Below, one piece after another: positions 1-10,325 of a stretch of DNA of 52,156 nt. Below the pieces are notes generated by a model. The model did not search any database. It saw nothing but the letters and a program-made list of their open reading frames with translations, and had not been told where the DNA came from. The position numbers were made by a program, and so were the translations under genes. Origin of the DNA: Ophiostoma sp. CBS 140.51 (taxonomy: Eukaryota > Ascomycota > Sordariomycetes > Ophiostomatales > Ophiostomataceae); the NCBI GenBank assembly GCA_029298735.1, contig JANSLP010000240.1, forward strand, positions 1 through 52,156, read 5' to 3'. Numbering within the stretch: the first letter of the stretch is position 1; each line of letters opens with the position of its first letter.

Positions 1-674
1 AATAAAACTAAAAAAACATATTAAAAAAAACCATCAAAAATAACCAAAAAAGACCGACCAGAAATAATACACGAAAAAAGTACATTCCGTATTACATAGG
101 CCTGTAACTATAGAAAAGCTTGATCTCAGCCAAGGCAGGCCATTTCAAGCGAAATAGATCGACACAACCGTGTTTCTACGACACACTGCATTCTAACAAA
201 GGCGAATGCCCATGTATATTTTTGTTTGTGCAAGTGCCGATGGATATATACCTGCCCTGCAGTTTTTAAAAAACAAAACGGAAGGATAGTCATCACCATC
301 GATAGGTTGGGTTTCTGCTGTGCCAACTCCTACCAATGGTCGACTGTTATGGTGCAGAAGATGCAGGGAAAGTAATGTATTTGAATATGATTTCTTTTCA
401 TCATTAGCTCATTCAGCAGTAACATAAATAGACCCAGAAATGATAAAGAAAGAAAAGAAATAAAAAAATGCCGAAACAAAATGCAATGTTTTCTATTGCA
501 TGTGCAGAACCCTCATAAAACGCACGGGAAGGCACGCATTTTGAATAAAAAAAAATCATAGTTCGTTTCTCCGTGTGTAGACCAACGCTGCCGACATGAC
601 TAATACGCTTGATATTTGCTACGAGTGGTCCAGACCACCGGCAAAGGAGTACAAAAGCAACCAAACGAGTTTGA
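1..674. other. A/T-rich flank downstream of CNB1, no gene seen
   Basis: This stretch follows the CNB1 stop on the minus strand. It is A/T-rich with several A runs, as expected for a 3' untranslated region and terminator. The ORFs in it are short and low in complexity, and I recognise no protein, tRNA or repeat. The window edge cuts whatever lies further left. Confidence 0.6.
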
Positions 675-1561
675 TTAAAATTGGTCTGTGATGTGTTAGT
701 CGGGGACAGAGGATGAGAAAGAAAAAAAACGACAGCCCTTCGGCAGCCAAGGAGGGACGGGGACGTACCAAGCGTCATGCTTATGCTGACGTCCGTGTTC
801 TCGACCATCTTGGTGAACTCCTCGAAACTGATCTTGCCGTCCTGGTCGAGATCGGCCTCCATGATTGTCTTGTCGACAATCTGCTGCAGCTGCTGGTCCT
901 TGAGGTTGTTGCCGACCATCATCTTGAGGACGACAAACAGCTCGCCGTTGCTAATGTAGCCGTCGCGGTCAATGTCGTAGACCTTGAATGCAAAACGCAG
1001 CTTCTGCTCCTTGTTGCCCTTGGATGAGAACGCACTCAGACCTGCAACAAACTCCTGGAAATCGACTGTGCCTCCACCATCCTCATCGAAAATAGCGATC
1101 ATCCTGGTAGAAAGAAGAAAGTTAGTTTAAGTCCTTCTCCAAAGGGTTCCCCTCCATTCCAACGCCCCCATCGGCAGCCCTTTCTGGCCTCGATCCATCG
1201 ACCTCGTCTCTTCTCGTTCGTACCTTGTTGCTAGTGGGTTGGAGGCGATCTGTGGCAGACTCAGAAACTCGTCGCGCTCTATCGTTCCGGAGTTGTCCTG
1301 TGAGCGTAGAGCGTTAGCATGCATGTCTCATCGAGTGCACCTTAGAGCACAGAGCATCAGCGCCAATCGGTAATGGGACCGTAACGCACCTTGTCCAGCT
1401 TCATGAACCGCTTTCTTAGGCGCTCCACCTCATCGCGATCGACTATTTCCCCTCGTGTCAGCTACTGTCGGTCGTCTGGAAGAAAAAGGGTCACAGGCCC
1501 GCCACGCACAGTTGGTGGTCTGGACAATCTGGTCCAGGACCGCGCTTGTCGTGTTTCCCAT
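675..1561 (-). CDS. CNB1: Calcineurin regulatory subunit B
   Basis: This is the Ca2+-binding regulatory subunit of the phosphatase calcineurin, which signals to Crz1-type transcription factors in the cytosol. Exons are 1561-1510, 1442-1390, 1297-1224, 1103-769 and 685-675. They total 525 nt and encode 174 aa, the usual family length. The N-terminus MGNTTS is an N-myristoylation signal. Four EF-hands follow, with visible loops DKDNSGTIERDE, DEDGGGTVDFQE, DIDRDGYISNGE and DLDQDGKISFEE. The last exon is only 11 nt and supplies the conserved C-terminal DQF and stop. Joining exons 1 and 2 gives the NFDR(D/E)EVERLRKRF start of EF-hand 1. All introns (67-120 nt) have GT-AG ends, and clear CTAAC or ACTAAC branch sites are seen. 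It is divergent from EPL1. Confidence 0.97.
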
Positions 1562-3103
1562 GATTGCTTTTGTGAGTTGGTGGTGGTTGTGGTTGTAGTT
1601 GAGGTGGTCGAGGTTGAAGTCGGTGTACGGTCTGTACTCCTTTGTGTCGTGTAGGTTCTGGCGCTTGAGTCGAGTCGTCGTACCTGGGCTGAGCCGCTGT
1701 TTCTCGTTCGTCACCCGTCGGTCGAGGGTCGCTCACGCGTGGTGGCTTGCCCAGCTTTCGTTTCCTTTTTCTTTGTTGGGTCGTCTGTCCGCTCTTTTGA
1801 CTCTGCTCTCAGGTCCGGATCGTCAGGTTGTCTTCGCTAGGAAAGGGGTCGTCTGTAGGATGCTGTCGTTTCAATTGTCGCCCGTGCGATGTTCGTGGTA
1901 GGTGCACTGTGTTCGACGATGGTTTGTATGTTGCGGAGGGGAGTTCGACGTTGGGTTGGTAAGGCTGAAGAAAAAAGAACATTAAGGGGTGAGAGGGACC
2001 GCCAACCGCCTCACACAAGTTGCTAGTATCTAGTGGGGTAAGACGGTTGGACCTGGTAGAGCAAATAAGCTCCGACGCTGCACGTGCTTCGTGCAGAGAT
2101 GGGTGACATAATCAGCATATGTCACGTGCTAGAATTTTGTTTTGAAAACGTAAAACGTACACCGAGAATTTGACTTGTATGTATAAAGAGTGGCTAAAGC
2201 TCATATAACAGAGAATCAAGAGCGAAAGGCTTCATTATTTATGAAATACGTTTGAATAGTGTGGACAAACATCGCGTATTGGTGATTTTGTTGTCGTTTT
2301 GATGTGCCAAAGAGCATCACGTGTATCATCATCGGATGAAATCGCATTGGTATTTGTTGATAAGAGTTGGCACTGTGCTGTACTGTATTTCTGTCACCCA
2401 GGTGGCTGAAAGCAGCCTAAATTGCGGGTTGCCTCGTGCAGTCATTGCCCATAACAGCCCGGAATTGGGTAGGTCTTAGCGGCTCTTTCTCTTACTGTGT
2501 ACCTAGAAAATGACGGAATAGGGAGGGATGGGCGCTGCTTCGTTCCATTTTGAGGGCGGCGCGCCGGGCATAAACAAGGAAGGCGTGACACAGTTTTACA
2601 CAGTACACAGAGCCTCCCCCCTTTTTGTAGTCATCTCACAGCAATTTAGTGCTGGCTCCTGCCAAATGAACCTGACGTGCTGAGTACTCACCACCAACAG
2701 GCGCAATTTCCCACTGCGCTTCTAGTGGTCGCCCGCCTGCCACCCGCCCCCCTCCCCCCTTTTTTCCCCGCGCGCAGGCGAAAACAGGCAAGGAGGGAAA
2801 AATTTTCTCGTGTTTTGGCCTCTGCAAAGACAACACCTCCCACTACCACCAAGCACGAAAAAAAACCTCTCCGCCGCAGCCCATCCGCAACCCACGAATT
2901 TCAAGCGGCCAATCTTTGCAGCATCAAAACACGTCCAAAAACTTTGAAATCAATCGCAAAAAATCGAGCAATTGATGTCGCATGTTCCCCTCTGGATACT
3001 GATCGAATTTTGAAGCGGATTTTCCGCGGGCTTGGTGCCCATTTTCGCCATCTCGTTCTGTCGTTGAGGCCTTTGCTGGCCCTCATCCGCACTTTCCGCA
3101 GCC
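1562..3103. other. Divergent CNB1/EPL1 intergenic region
   Basis: This 1.5 kb space separates two divergently transcribed genes and must hold both promoters and leaders. Three CACGTG boxes lie at 2081-2323. A pyrimidine-rich stretch near 2730-2770 sits in the likely EPL1 leader. The ORFs here have no recognisable homology and low-complexity composition, so I call no gene. Confidence 0.6.
2081..2323. promoter_or_regulatory. Cluster of three CACGTG boxes
   Basis: Perfect CACGTG hexamers occur at 2081-2086, 2123-2128 and 2318-2323 in the CNB1/EPL1 divergent promoter region. CACGTG is the core site of fungal bHLH factors (Cbf1 and Pho4 families) and some bZIP factors. Two more copies lie inside EPL1 intron 1. 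That they bind a factor is inferred from sequence only. Confidence 0.4.
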
Positions 3104-5195
3104 ATGGCAACCCGCAAAGTCCGCTACAAAAAACTCAGCATAAAAACGGCACTGCCAGTTTTGCGTGAGGATCAAGTCGACCCCAGCGAATATGAAGCCC
3201 TCACCACCGAGACACAAATCGCGACCGGTGTCGAGCAGGGCGAGGAAAATGTGAGTAAATGATTTCCGATGAGATTGCATCGCGTTTGATTCCCCTTTCC
3301 CCGGGTTTGATGCCATCTCGGCATCGTCGCCCACCAGATGAATGTCACGTGTAATACACGTGATACACCACATGACTACGTCGCGATGCTTTGATGCATG
3401 ATGCGATACGTGATGCGATGCGACAATACTACAATGTCGTCGTCGTCGTCATAAAACTTACCTTTTCTGTACCTTCCCTCTCCCCAACCGGCACTAACCA
3501 TGCTCCCACCAACAGGAATACCATTTGCAAGTCGCCTTGCAGGGCACCGCCTCGGCGGCTGTCAAGGAGATCCCCGTCCCTCCGCCGATGGAGAGCGACA
3601 TCAACTACGATGCGCTTTATGCCCGCAAGTTCCAACAACCCGTTAACTACATCCGGTTTTCGCAAACGGTAGAAGAATGCATCGGCTGCCAATATGACAT
3701 GACGGAGGAGGACGACGAGTTCCTCAAGGGGTACAACAAGAAGAAGCCGGCCAGCCAACAACTCTCGGAGGACGACTTTGAACAGATCATGGAGGTGTTT
3801 GAGGACACGGCGTCCGTCGCGACGCCGTTTGCCTCGGTTGATAAGACGATCGTGCCATACGACCACATGGTCGGCGGCCTCCACGAACTGCAGTTGCCCA
3901 AAATCATGATCCATGCGAAGGACATTTATGAATTCTGGAAGTCGCAGCGCGTTGATGTCGGCGGTCCGCTGCACCCGTCGCTCAAGTTCGAGACGCACCA
4001 GGAGACGGACGAGATGGATCCCTTTGTGTGTTTCCGTCGGCGTGAGGTGCGGCAGACCCGCAAGACGCGCGCACGCGATCTCCAGAGTGCCGACAAACTC
4101 AAAAAGCTGCGGCGCGAGCTCGAGGACGGTCGACAACTTGTCATCCTGTCGCACGAGCGTGAAATTCTCAAGCGTGATCTGCTGCTCACAGACCGTGCTG
4201 TGTACGAGCAGAGGGCGAAGCTGAAGCTTATGAAGGTTCGGTTGGGGATCCGGACCGACGACGAGGATCTCGTCCACCAAAAGGTAAGTCCACCGCGCCG
4301 TCTCCTTATCTCGAAACCGTGCAAGCCGCTAACCAACTTTCAGCCGCAAAAGAAAAGGGCCCCCGAACTGTCTGTTGCCCAGCGCAATGCTGCCAGCAAC
4401 CAAGTACGCGCTGCTGCGCGCCCAGAAACCCGGCAGCCAGAAATGGATCTCATCCAATTGGCTGATTCGCTCGTGGATAGAGAGAACGAGCTGCGTGCCG
4501 ACGTTATTAAGCGGATCGAGAATCACCGCCGATGGAACGAGAACCATGTTGACCTGACCAGCGAGCCTCTCAAGCCACTCAAGGATCGTAATGAGGGCGC
4601 TGGTTTCCGCCCTGCCACGACCCAGTATCTGATGACTCCGCCGGCGTCCGAGGACTCGCAAGGAGAGGAACCGATGCCGATGCCGATGCCGATGCCGATG
4701 TCGATGCCGATGGAGCTTGACGAGCCGGAATCGTCGTCCACTGCCGTATTCCAGTTCAAGGGTGTGCAGCCGCCACAGTATGGCCAAGCACAACCGCCTG
4801 GACACCAGTTCCGTCGCCGTATCGGCCGTCTCAACCGGCTGTGGATCGACCGCAGGAGGATTGTGGTTACCCCACCTCCGGAAACGCCTGGCCAGTTTGA
4901 AAGCCACCCGATGGATATGGAAGTTGACACTGCGCATGATCGTTGGAAGTACGACCATGACGATAGTGATGATGAGCCGGAGGTGTATGAGGTGGACCCA
5001 TACAGCATCCCCGCACTCAAGTTCCGCGCATCTCTGCCGTTCACCGTCCCCTATCCGTTGCGTCGGCCAGAACAGCAGTCCAGTGGGCAAAGACCCAACG
5101 GCGTCCCGCCCAGTGCAAGGCAAGCCATCCAGCAACGCCCGCACGCAGTACAACCTGCGGCAGCACCACCAGCACAGCCTGCTTCCTCCTCTTGA
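3104..5195 (+). CDS. EPL1: Enhancer of polycomb-like protein 1 (NuA4 subunit)
   Basis: Epl1 is the scaffold of the NuA4 and Piccolo histone H4/H2A acetyltransferase and anchors Esa1, Yng2 and Eaf6 in the nucleus. Exons are 3104-3250, 3516-4283 and 4344-5195, encoding 588 aa. The EPcA domain starts at the N-terminus: RKVRYKKLSIKTALPVL, then the EEN/EYHLQVAL junction across intron 1. It continues to about residue 230. A basic, coiled-coil-prone segment follows (DKLKKLRRELEDGRQL, then a HEREILKRD stretch). The C-terminal third is Pro/Gln-rich and disordered and includes a Met-Pro repeat. Intron 1 (265 nt) is unusually long and carries an inverted CACGTG pair. Intron 2 is 60 nt, in frame and without a stop, so an unspliced form would still translate. 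The start is the first ATG of the conserved N-terminus, in the context GCCATGG. Confidence 0.95.
3345..3363. promoter_or_regulatory. Perfect inverted repeat of two CACGTG boxes in EPL1 intron 1
   Basis: The bases read TCACGTGT-AAT-ACACGTGA, two 8-nt arms that are exact reverse complements with a 3-nt spacer. Each arm holds a CACGTG core. The site lies about 95 nt inside intron 1 of EPL1, downstream of the start codon. It is followed at 3391-3422 by a run of imperfect GATGCGAT repeats. Dimeric bHLH or bZIP binding is an inference. Confidence 0.5.
4671..4712 (+). repeat. Seven-unit hexanucleotide repeat coding Met-Pro
   Basis: Seven tandem copies of CCGATG lie here, the sixth reading TCGATG. 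They encode alternating Pro-Met with one Ser in the disordered C-terminal part of EPL1. Unit number could vary between strains without breaking the frame. Confidence 0.9.
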
Positions 5196-6905
5196 TTTTA
5201 TCGTTCTTTCTTTTTTTTTGTCCGCCTGTCGGTGCTCGATGTCGGCGGACGTGTACACATTCTCGACTCTCTTGATGGCGGTTGTTTTTTGCTTTTGCTT
5301 TTTCGTCTTTTTTGGGCCGGCGCGCAATCGTCTTTTGTTTTTCATTTTCTTCTTGGCCGTTTCGGAATCCGGGCGAGGTTGTTGCTTTTTTTTTTTCGGG
5401 TTTTCCCTTTTCCTCTTCTGCAACTTTGGGAAAGGGTTCTTGCACGGTGTTCTTCGGCGGTCGGGCCCAACTGGGATATCTGTGTAGTATTAGTTAGCGT
5501 TCCTTTTTTGTTTCGATTCCCCAACTGTATATATGGGATAGGAGAGGGGGAGAAGAGCAGAGAAGAGCAGGCAGCGGTGGTGGTGATGATGACACGAATA
5601 TAATAGAAAGCTGCCGGCCAAGTCAAAAGATACTTGGTCTGGGCAGAAGACAAAAAATATCAAAACAAGAAAACTTTTTCGCAAAGAACGTCTCTGGAAA
5701 GACAGCCGAGCAAAGGCAGAAGGCGAAGCGAGGATGGTGTGTAGAGAAGAAAAAAAAACCTTACCTGTAGAGGAGCATGACGGTGATGAGAAGAGGTAGA
5801 TGCCCAAGTCATCACCGCCCAAGACCGCTGCCAGGAGCAGGCCATGATGAGCGGAAGGGCAGCCTCACTCAACCAAAAGCCACTTCTGCATGGCAGACGT
5901 ATCGTCGAGAGGCGAGGCCATTGCGCAAGGAAGAGGAGATCTGGTGATGTTGCAAATTGGTGACAAGAGGCAGAGGTAGTGCGATGTAAGAAGAAGGCGG
6001 GGGAGAGGAGGAGAAGGAGGACAATCGGAGAGATGGCAGCGGAGGAGAGGAGAAGGCGAGAAAATGAAGAAGAGGGGAGAAGACGAGAAAATTAATGAGG
6101 CGGCAGTCAGACAGCGGGTGGGTGACGCAACAGGGTATTCGGGCAGAGTAACGACAGAACAATCAAATGACGACGAAGCAAAGTCAAGAGGAACCCAAAA
6201 TCAAAATAATGAATGGTGGGAAAGGGCAAAAAAAAGAAAAGAGCAAAAGAAAATGCAAAAAAGAAAGAGGGAAGGCGGTCATATGGACCCGCTCTCCCGC
6301 TGATGTCGCCAGAGCCGGGCTGGGAAGAGCTAAGACGGGAGCAAAGTGGGGCCACTTCTTTGGCTTCTCCTCCCGTTCTGTCTCGTTTTTGTGCCTTTTG
6401 CTGGGAAACAGTGGGAACGACCCTTTTTTTCTCACGAGAGCAGGCTTGAGTGAAGCTAGATTCAGCCGGCCAGGGCTGGTTCTGCCGCTCTTCGCCGCCC
6501 TTTTTTGTGAGAGGGGTGAAGTGGCCGTTGGATTTTGGACCATTATGACTGGTTATGACTGGTTCGGCCGCCAAAAGGCTGTCACTTTATGGTGGTCCAT
6601 CGCACTTGCCCCTCGATTAAGCCGGATAGATGCATGTCGAGAATTTTATATGCTGCTAAGCGTGCCTTCTAACGTCCTCTCATCAACATCACGACCTCGT
6701 TTTGCCATCTACACGCATTTTTTAGGAGAGGAGGTCATACGACGATAAACCGGAGGAGACAATAACTTGGCCACTACTCTGATTTATACTTCTTCGGCAA
6801 AACGTCTGTCGAGGCCAAATTCGTGAAGCAACAGTGAGAAGAGGACGACCACTCTCACACACACTCTCTCTCTCACGAGTCGTTCACTTTACAACTGCAC
6901 ACACC
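5196..6905. other. EPL1-KAE1 intergenic region, no gene called
   Basis: This 1.7 kb between two plus-strand genes begins with T-rich sequence typical of a 3' UTR and ends in the CT-rich KAE1 leader. A 10-bp direct tandem repeat (TTATGACTGG twice) lies at about 6544-6563. Minus-strand ORFs of 119 and 155 codons overlap around 6107-6574 in different frames. They match nothing I know and are dominated by simple Lys/Arg/Phe composition. Confidence 0.55.
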
Positions 6906-8096
6906 ATGGCGGCCAAACGCCTCGACCCAACGCGGAAGTACCGCATCGCTATTGGCTGTGAGGGCTCTGCCAACAAGCTCGGTATCGGTGTCATTGCTCA
7001 CCCCGTCGACGAAAATGGCAACCCCGTGCAGGGCCTCGAGGGGCAAGACGATGCCGCCATTGTCCTATCCAATGTCCGCGATACTTTTGTCAGCCCACCA
7101 GGAACGGGCTTCTTGCCGCGCGAGACGGCAGCTCACCACCGCAACATGTTTGTCAAAGTGGCCCGTCGTGCACTAGCCGACGCCGGCATCCGCCCCGATC
7201 AAATCGACTGTGTCTGCTACACCAAAGGTCCAGGAATGGGTGCACCGCTGTCAGCAACGGCTGTGGGTGCACGCACACTCGCTCTCCTCTGGCGCAAGCC
7301 TCTCGTTGGTGTCAACCACTGTGTAGGCCACATTGAAATGGGCCGCGCTGTGACGGGCGCTACACACCCTGTCGTGCTTTACGTTTCGGGTGGCAACTCG
7401 CAAGTCATTGCCTATGCAGGACGGCGGTACCGCATCTTTGGCGAGACGCTGGACGTGGCCGTAGGCAACTGCTTAGATCGGTTTGCACGCACACTGCGGC
7501 TGTCCAACGACCCAGCACCGGGCTACAACATTGAACAGCTAGCCAAGGGCCCCTTCCGGAACAAGAAGTGGCGGGAGAAGGATGATGAGTCCTCTGCAAA
7601 CGACGAAAATGAACCCGAAAGAGAGCCCCTTCTTCTCGATCTGCCGTACGCCGTCAAGGGCATGGACTGCTCGTTTTCGGGCGTGCTGACACGGGCAGAC
7701 GAGTGGGCAGCACACATGCGTGCAGGCCGCTTGGCCCCAGACGGCAAGAACTTGATTACACCAGAAGACTTGTGTTTCAGTTTGCAAGAGACGGTGTATG
7801 CGATGCTTGTCGAGATTACGGAGCGGGCCATGGCGCACGTTGGCAGCAACCAGGTGCTGATTGTGGGCGGTGTGGGCTGCAACGAGCGGCTGCAGGCGAT
7901 GATGGGCCAGATGGCGGCCGAGCGTGGGGGCAGTGTGTATGCCACAGACGAGCGGTTCTGCATTGACAATGGCATCATGATTGCACACGCTGGTCTGTTG
8001 GCACACGAGACGGGCTTTGAGACGTTGTTGGCGGACAGCACGTGCACACAACGGTTCCGGACGGACGAAGTGCTTGTGGCATGGCGGCGGGACTAA
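6906..8096 (+). CDS. KAE1: KEOPS complex ATPase Kae1 (tRNA t6A threonylcarbamoyltransferase)
   Basis: Kae1 (OSGEP/TsaD family) transfers the threonylcarbamoyl group to A37 of ANN-decoding tRNAs as part of KEOPS, in cytosol and nucleus. A single exon encodes 396 aa. Visible family marks are the ASKHA N-terminal IALG-like GCEGSANKLGIGV, the metal-binding pair His138 and His142 in NHCVGHIE, the nucleotide-loop YVSGGNSQVIAY, then GYNIEQLAKG, KGMDCSFSG, and the C-terminal GGVGCNERL and CIDNGIMIAHAG. An acidic hydrophilic insert of roughly 20 residues follows GYNIEQLAKG, where yeast and human proteins have a short loop. The first ATG in frame, preceded by CACC, is the start. The gene is intronless, unlike nearly all its neighbours, and converges on the AMPK beta gene. 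Confidence 0.96.
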   Translation: MAAKRLDPTRKYRIAIGCEGSANKLGIGVIAHPVDENGNPVQGLEGQDDAAIVLSNVRDTFVSPPGTGFLPRETAAHHRNMFVKVARRALADAGIRPDQIDCVCYTKGPGMGAPLSATAVGARTLALLWRKPLVGVNHCVGHIEMGRAVTGATHPVVLYVSGGNSQVIAYAGRRYRIFGETLDVAVGNCLDRFARTLRLSNDPAPGYNIEQLAKGPFRNKKWREKDDESSANDENEPEREPLLLDLPYAVKGMDCSFSGVLTRADEWAAHMRAGRLAPDGKNLITPEDLCFSLQETVYAMLVEITERAMAHVGSNQVLIVGGVGCNERLQAMMGQMAAERGGSVYATDERFCIDNGIMIAHAGLLAHETGFETLLADSTCTQRFRTDEVLVAWRRD

Positions 8097-8490
8097 ATGA
8101 GAGAGAGATGGAGATAGAGGGATATCAATGGAGTTCAAAGGGGTTTGATCTTTTCTAGCACCAGCATACAATGGCATATTTATGATTTACTCCTTGCATT
8201 TTGACTACGGACATAGACCACGACAGCCTCATATGTGCATACTTAATTCATATTAAGAAATCCGGTTTATCTAGTGGGCCCAAAATCCGCCTTCCATATA
8301 CTATATAAGGTACAATGAACGTGAACATAAAAAAAAAGCAGATGCAAGGAAATAAACTGGCGAAAAGAAAACGTAAAAACACGGCATAACAAAGTAGATG
8401 GTGATATTCGCATATGAACAAGCAACAACAGCACAGTCAAGATTCTACAACAAAACTCTCACAACATGACTCCTCCTATATGATATATAC
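8097..8490. other. Convergent 3' region between KAE1 and the AMPK beta gene
   Basis: This 394-nt space between two converging stop codons is A/T-rich and holds the two terminators. I see no coding sequence or RNA gene. Confidence 0.6.
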
Positions 8491-10325
8491 TCAGCGCTTG
8501 ACATCGTCACCGCCAGTTGGCTTGTAGATGATGATCGTGGTGAACTGAAATTGTTAGTGATAGTCATTCAATATTGCCAGTAGAGGGTGGCAACTCACCT
8601 TATCTTTGTAGCGAGTGGTGGCAGAAACAGCGAGGATGTTGTTCTTGATGCTGCTGGTGGCCAAGTGGTTGAGGATGGTGTAGTTGGGCATATTCAACAC
8701 GCTGTTGTCATCCTTAATGAGCGTGGCAGCGTTGAGAATCGGCTTGCCCAAGAATCCGGGCAGACTGGGCGGCATCGGCAGGATTTCGGTCGCCGCAGCG
8801 GCGGTGTGGAAATCGGGCGAGTCATCGGGCTGGTCGTAATCCACCAAGAACTTGGGCAGCTCGTGCGAGAAAGCGGCCGGCTCGGGCACGTTCTTCCACT
8901 TGGGCGCGCGGTCGGTCAGCTCGACCGACGAGTCGGCGCCGATGAGCTGGGCGGCCGACTTGGGTGCCTGGGGTGGCCCTTGCTGTGCTGCTGCGGCCGC
9001 CTGTTGCTGCTGCTGCTGCTGGCGCTGCTTCTGCTGCTCCTGGTGCTGCTTGGAGACGGCGACACCGCCCTGGCCCGAGCTGGCCGTCGTGGAGGGTGCT
9101 GACGTAGTAGCAGAAGCAGAGACAGAAGACGATGCTGGTGGTGGAACGCCCTGCTGGTCCTTGGGTGGCGTGCTCTGTGGCGCCACTTCAATGTAGTTGA
9201 CCAAATTGTTGCCGAAATCGACTGTGGTGGGCAGGTCGCGCGACGTCTCCATCTGGTTGTCGACGAGGAAGCGGATGTGGTGTGTTCCGGGAAGAACGTT
9301 AATCGTCGTAGCGAAGACACCAGGCCGTCCTTCACTATTGTATAGTGATGTGGTTAGCAATGCGAGGCCGTGCATTTAAGTACACATTGAGTGCAAGTGC
9401 ACTGGCTGACTTACACTGGATGCATGCGCTGCTTCTTGTTCCACTGGAAAATGGTACCAGTGACGTAAACCTTCTCACCGCCGCGCAGCCACTCAAGACG
9501 CGTGGGCACCGTCGGCCGTGTCTTGTCGACGCGCAGCTCCTCCATGTCCTCCTCCTCAACCGTGGCCGAGCTAAGAGTGGACGACCGGTGCGTCAGGCCG
9601 TCATTGTCGAGCGCCTCAATATCGCCGACAGGGTCGCCGTCCTCGCGGGGCGCAATGATGGGCGAGCCGGGCGTGTGTACCTCCTCCTCAATGGGCAGCG
9701 GCAGACGCGGCGGGCGCGTCAGGTACGACACGTCAGGCATGCTGTTGTGGGTCAGGATGGGGACGTCCATGCTGTCAGCGTAGGGGCTCAGAGGCGGCTC
9801 GTAGTCGCCGTGGCCCGCCGGTACTTGGACGCCGCCCGATGCACTGGGCACAATGACGTTGGCGGGTGGTGCGACGGGAATCTTGGCGATGCCGCTGCCC
9901 GCTGCAGACGCAGACGCAGGCTGGGGCACGGCGACGGGCTTGGACGGCGGAGGCGGTGTGTTGCTCTTGCCGCCGGACGACGGCTTGTTGGAAGTCTGCC
10001 GAGACGGCGAGGCTGAGGCTGCGGCAGCGGCTTCGGCTGCGGTGCTGTAGGGCCGGGAAGGGATGGATCGCGAAGCTGAAGAGGATGCCGTCGAGCCCTG
10101 AGCATGCGCCATAGACGGCTCTGGAGGTGCTGCGACGCGTTGGTTCTGGACTTGGACGGGGTTTCTCGTACCCTTCTGCTGCTGCTGCTGTTGTTGCTGC
10201 TGTTGCTGAAGCTGCTGGTGATATTGTACGGGTCGATTGGCCGAGTTCCCAGCACCGCCGGTGCTGCTGCTGCCCTCGTGTCCCGGAGTGCTAGGCGTCT
10301 TGGGAGACGAGGCGTTGTTCCCCAT
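8491..10325 (-). CDS. GAL83: SNF1/AMPK complex beta subunit (Gal83/Sip2 family)
   Basis: This is the beta scaffold of the SNF1 (AMPK) kinase, which joins the catalytic alpha and nucleotide-sensing gamma subunits for glucose derepression. Exons are 10325-9415, 9334-8599 and 8544-8491, encoding 566 aa. The N-terminus MGNNASS fits N-myristoylation. A long Ser/Pro/Gln-rich disordered region with an 11-Gln run follows. The glycogen-binding module spans about residues 278-355 and is split by intron 1: LEWLRGGEKVYVTGTIFQW, then GRPGVFATTINVLPG, then IRFLVDNQ. A second Gln-rich linker leads to the C-terminal ASC domain: PKFLVDYD, LPGFLGKPILNA, then LNHLATSSIKNNILAVS. The 18-codon last exon completes RYKDKFTTIIIYKP. 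Fungi often keep one to three beta subunits, so the symbol marks the family, not strict orthology. Confidence 0.94.
10176..10217 (-). repeat. CAG/CAA polyglutamine tract in the AMPK beta gene
   Basis: Eleven consecutive Gln codons (10208-10176) follow a Leu and two more Gln codons, in a mixed CAG/CAA pattern on the minus strand. Mixed codons make it less slippage-prone than a pure CAG run. A second, shorter Gln-rich run is coded near 9000-9050. Confidence 0.9.

Noticed and set aside
6107..6574. Minus-strand ORFs of 155 and 119 codons upstream of KAE1
   Set aside because: They overlap in different frames, are basic and Phe-rich from simple sequence, and match no family known to me.
9345..10016. 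Long plus-strand ORFs antisense to the AMPK beta gene
   Set aside because: They mirror the coding frame of the real minus-strand gene; antisense ORFs are common in GC-rich coding sequence.
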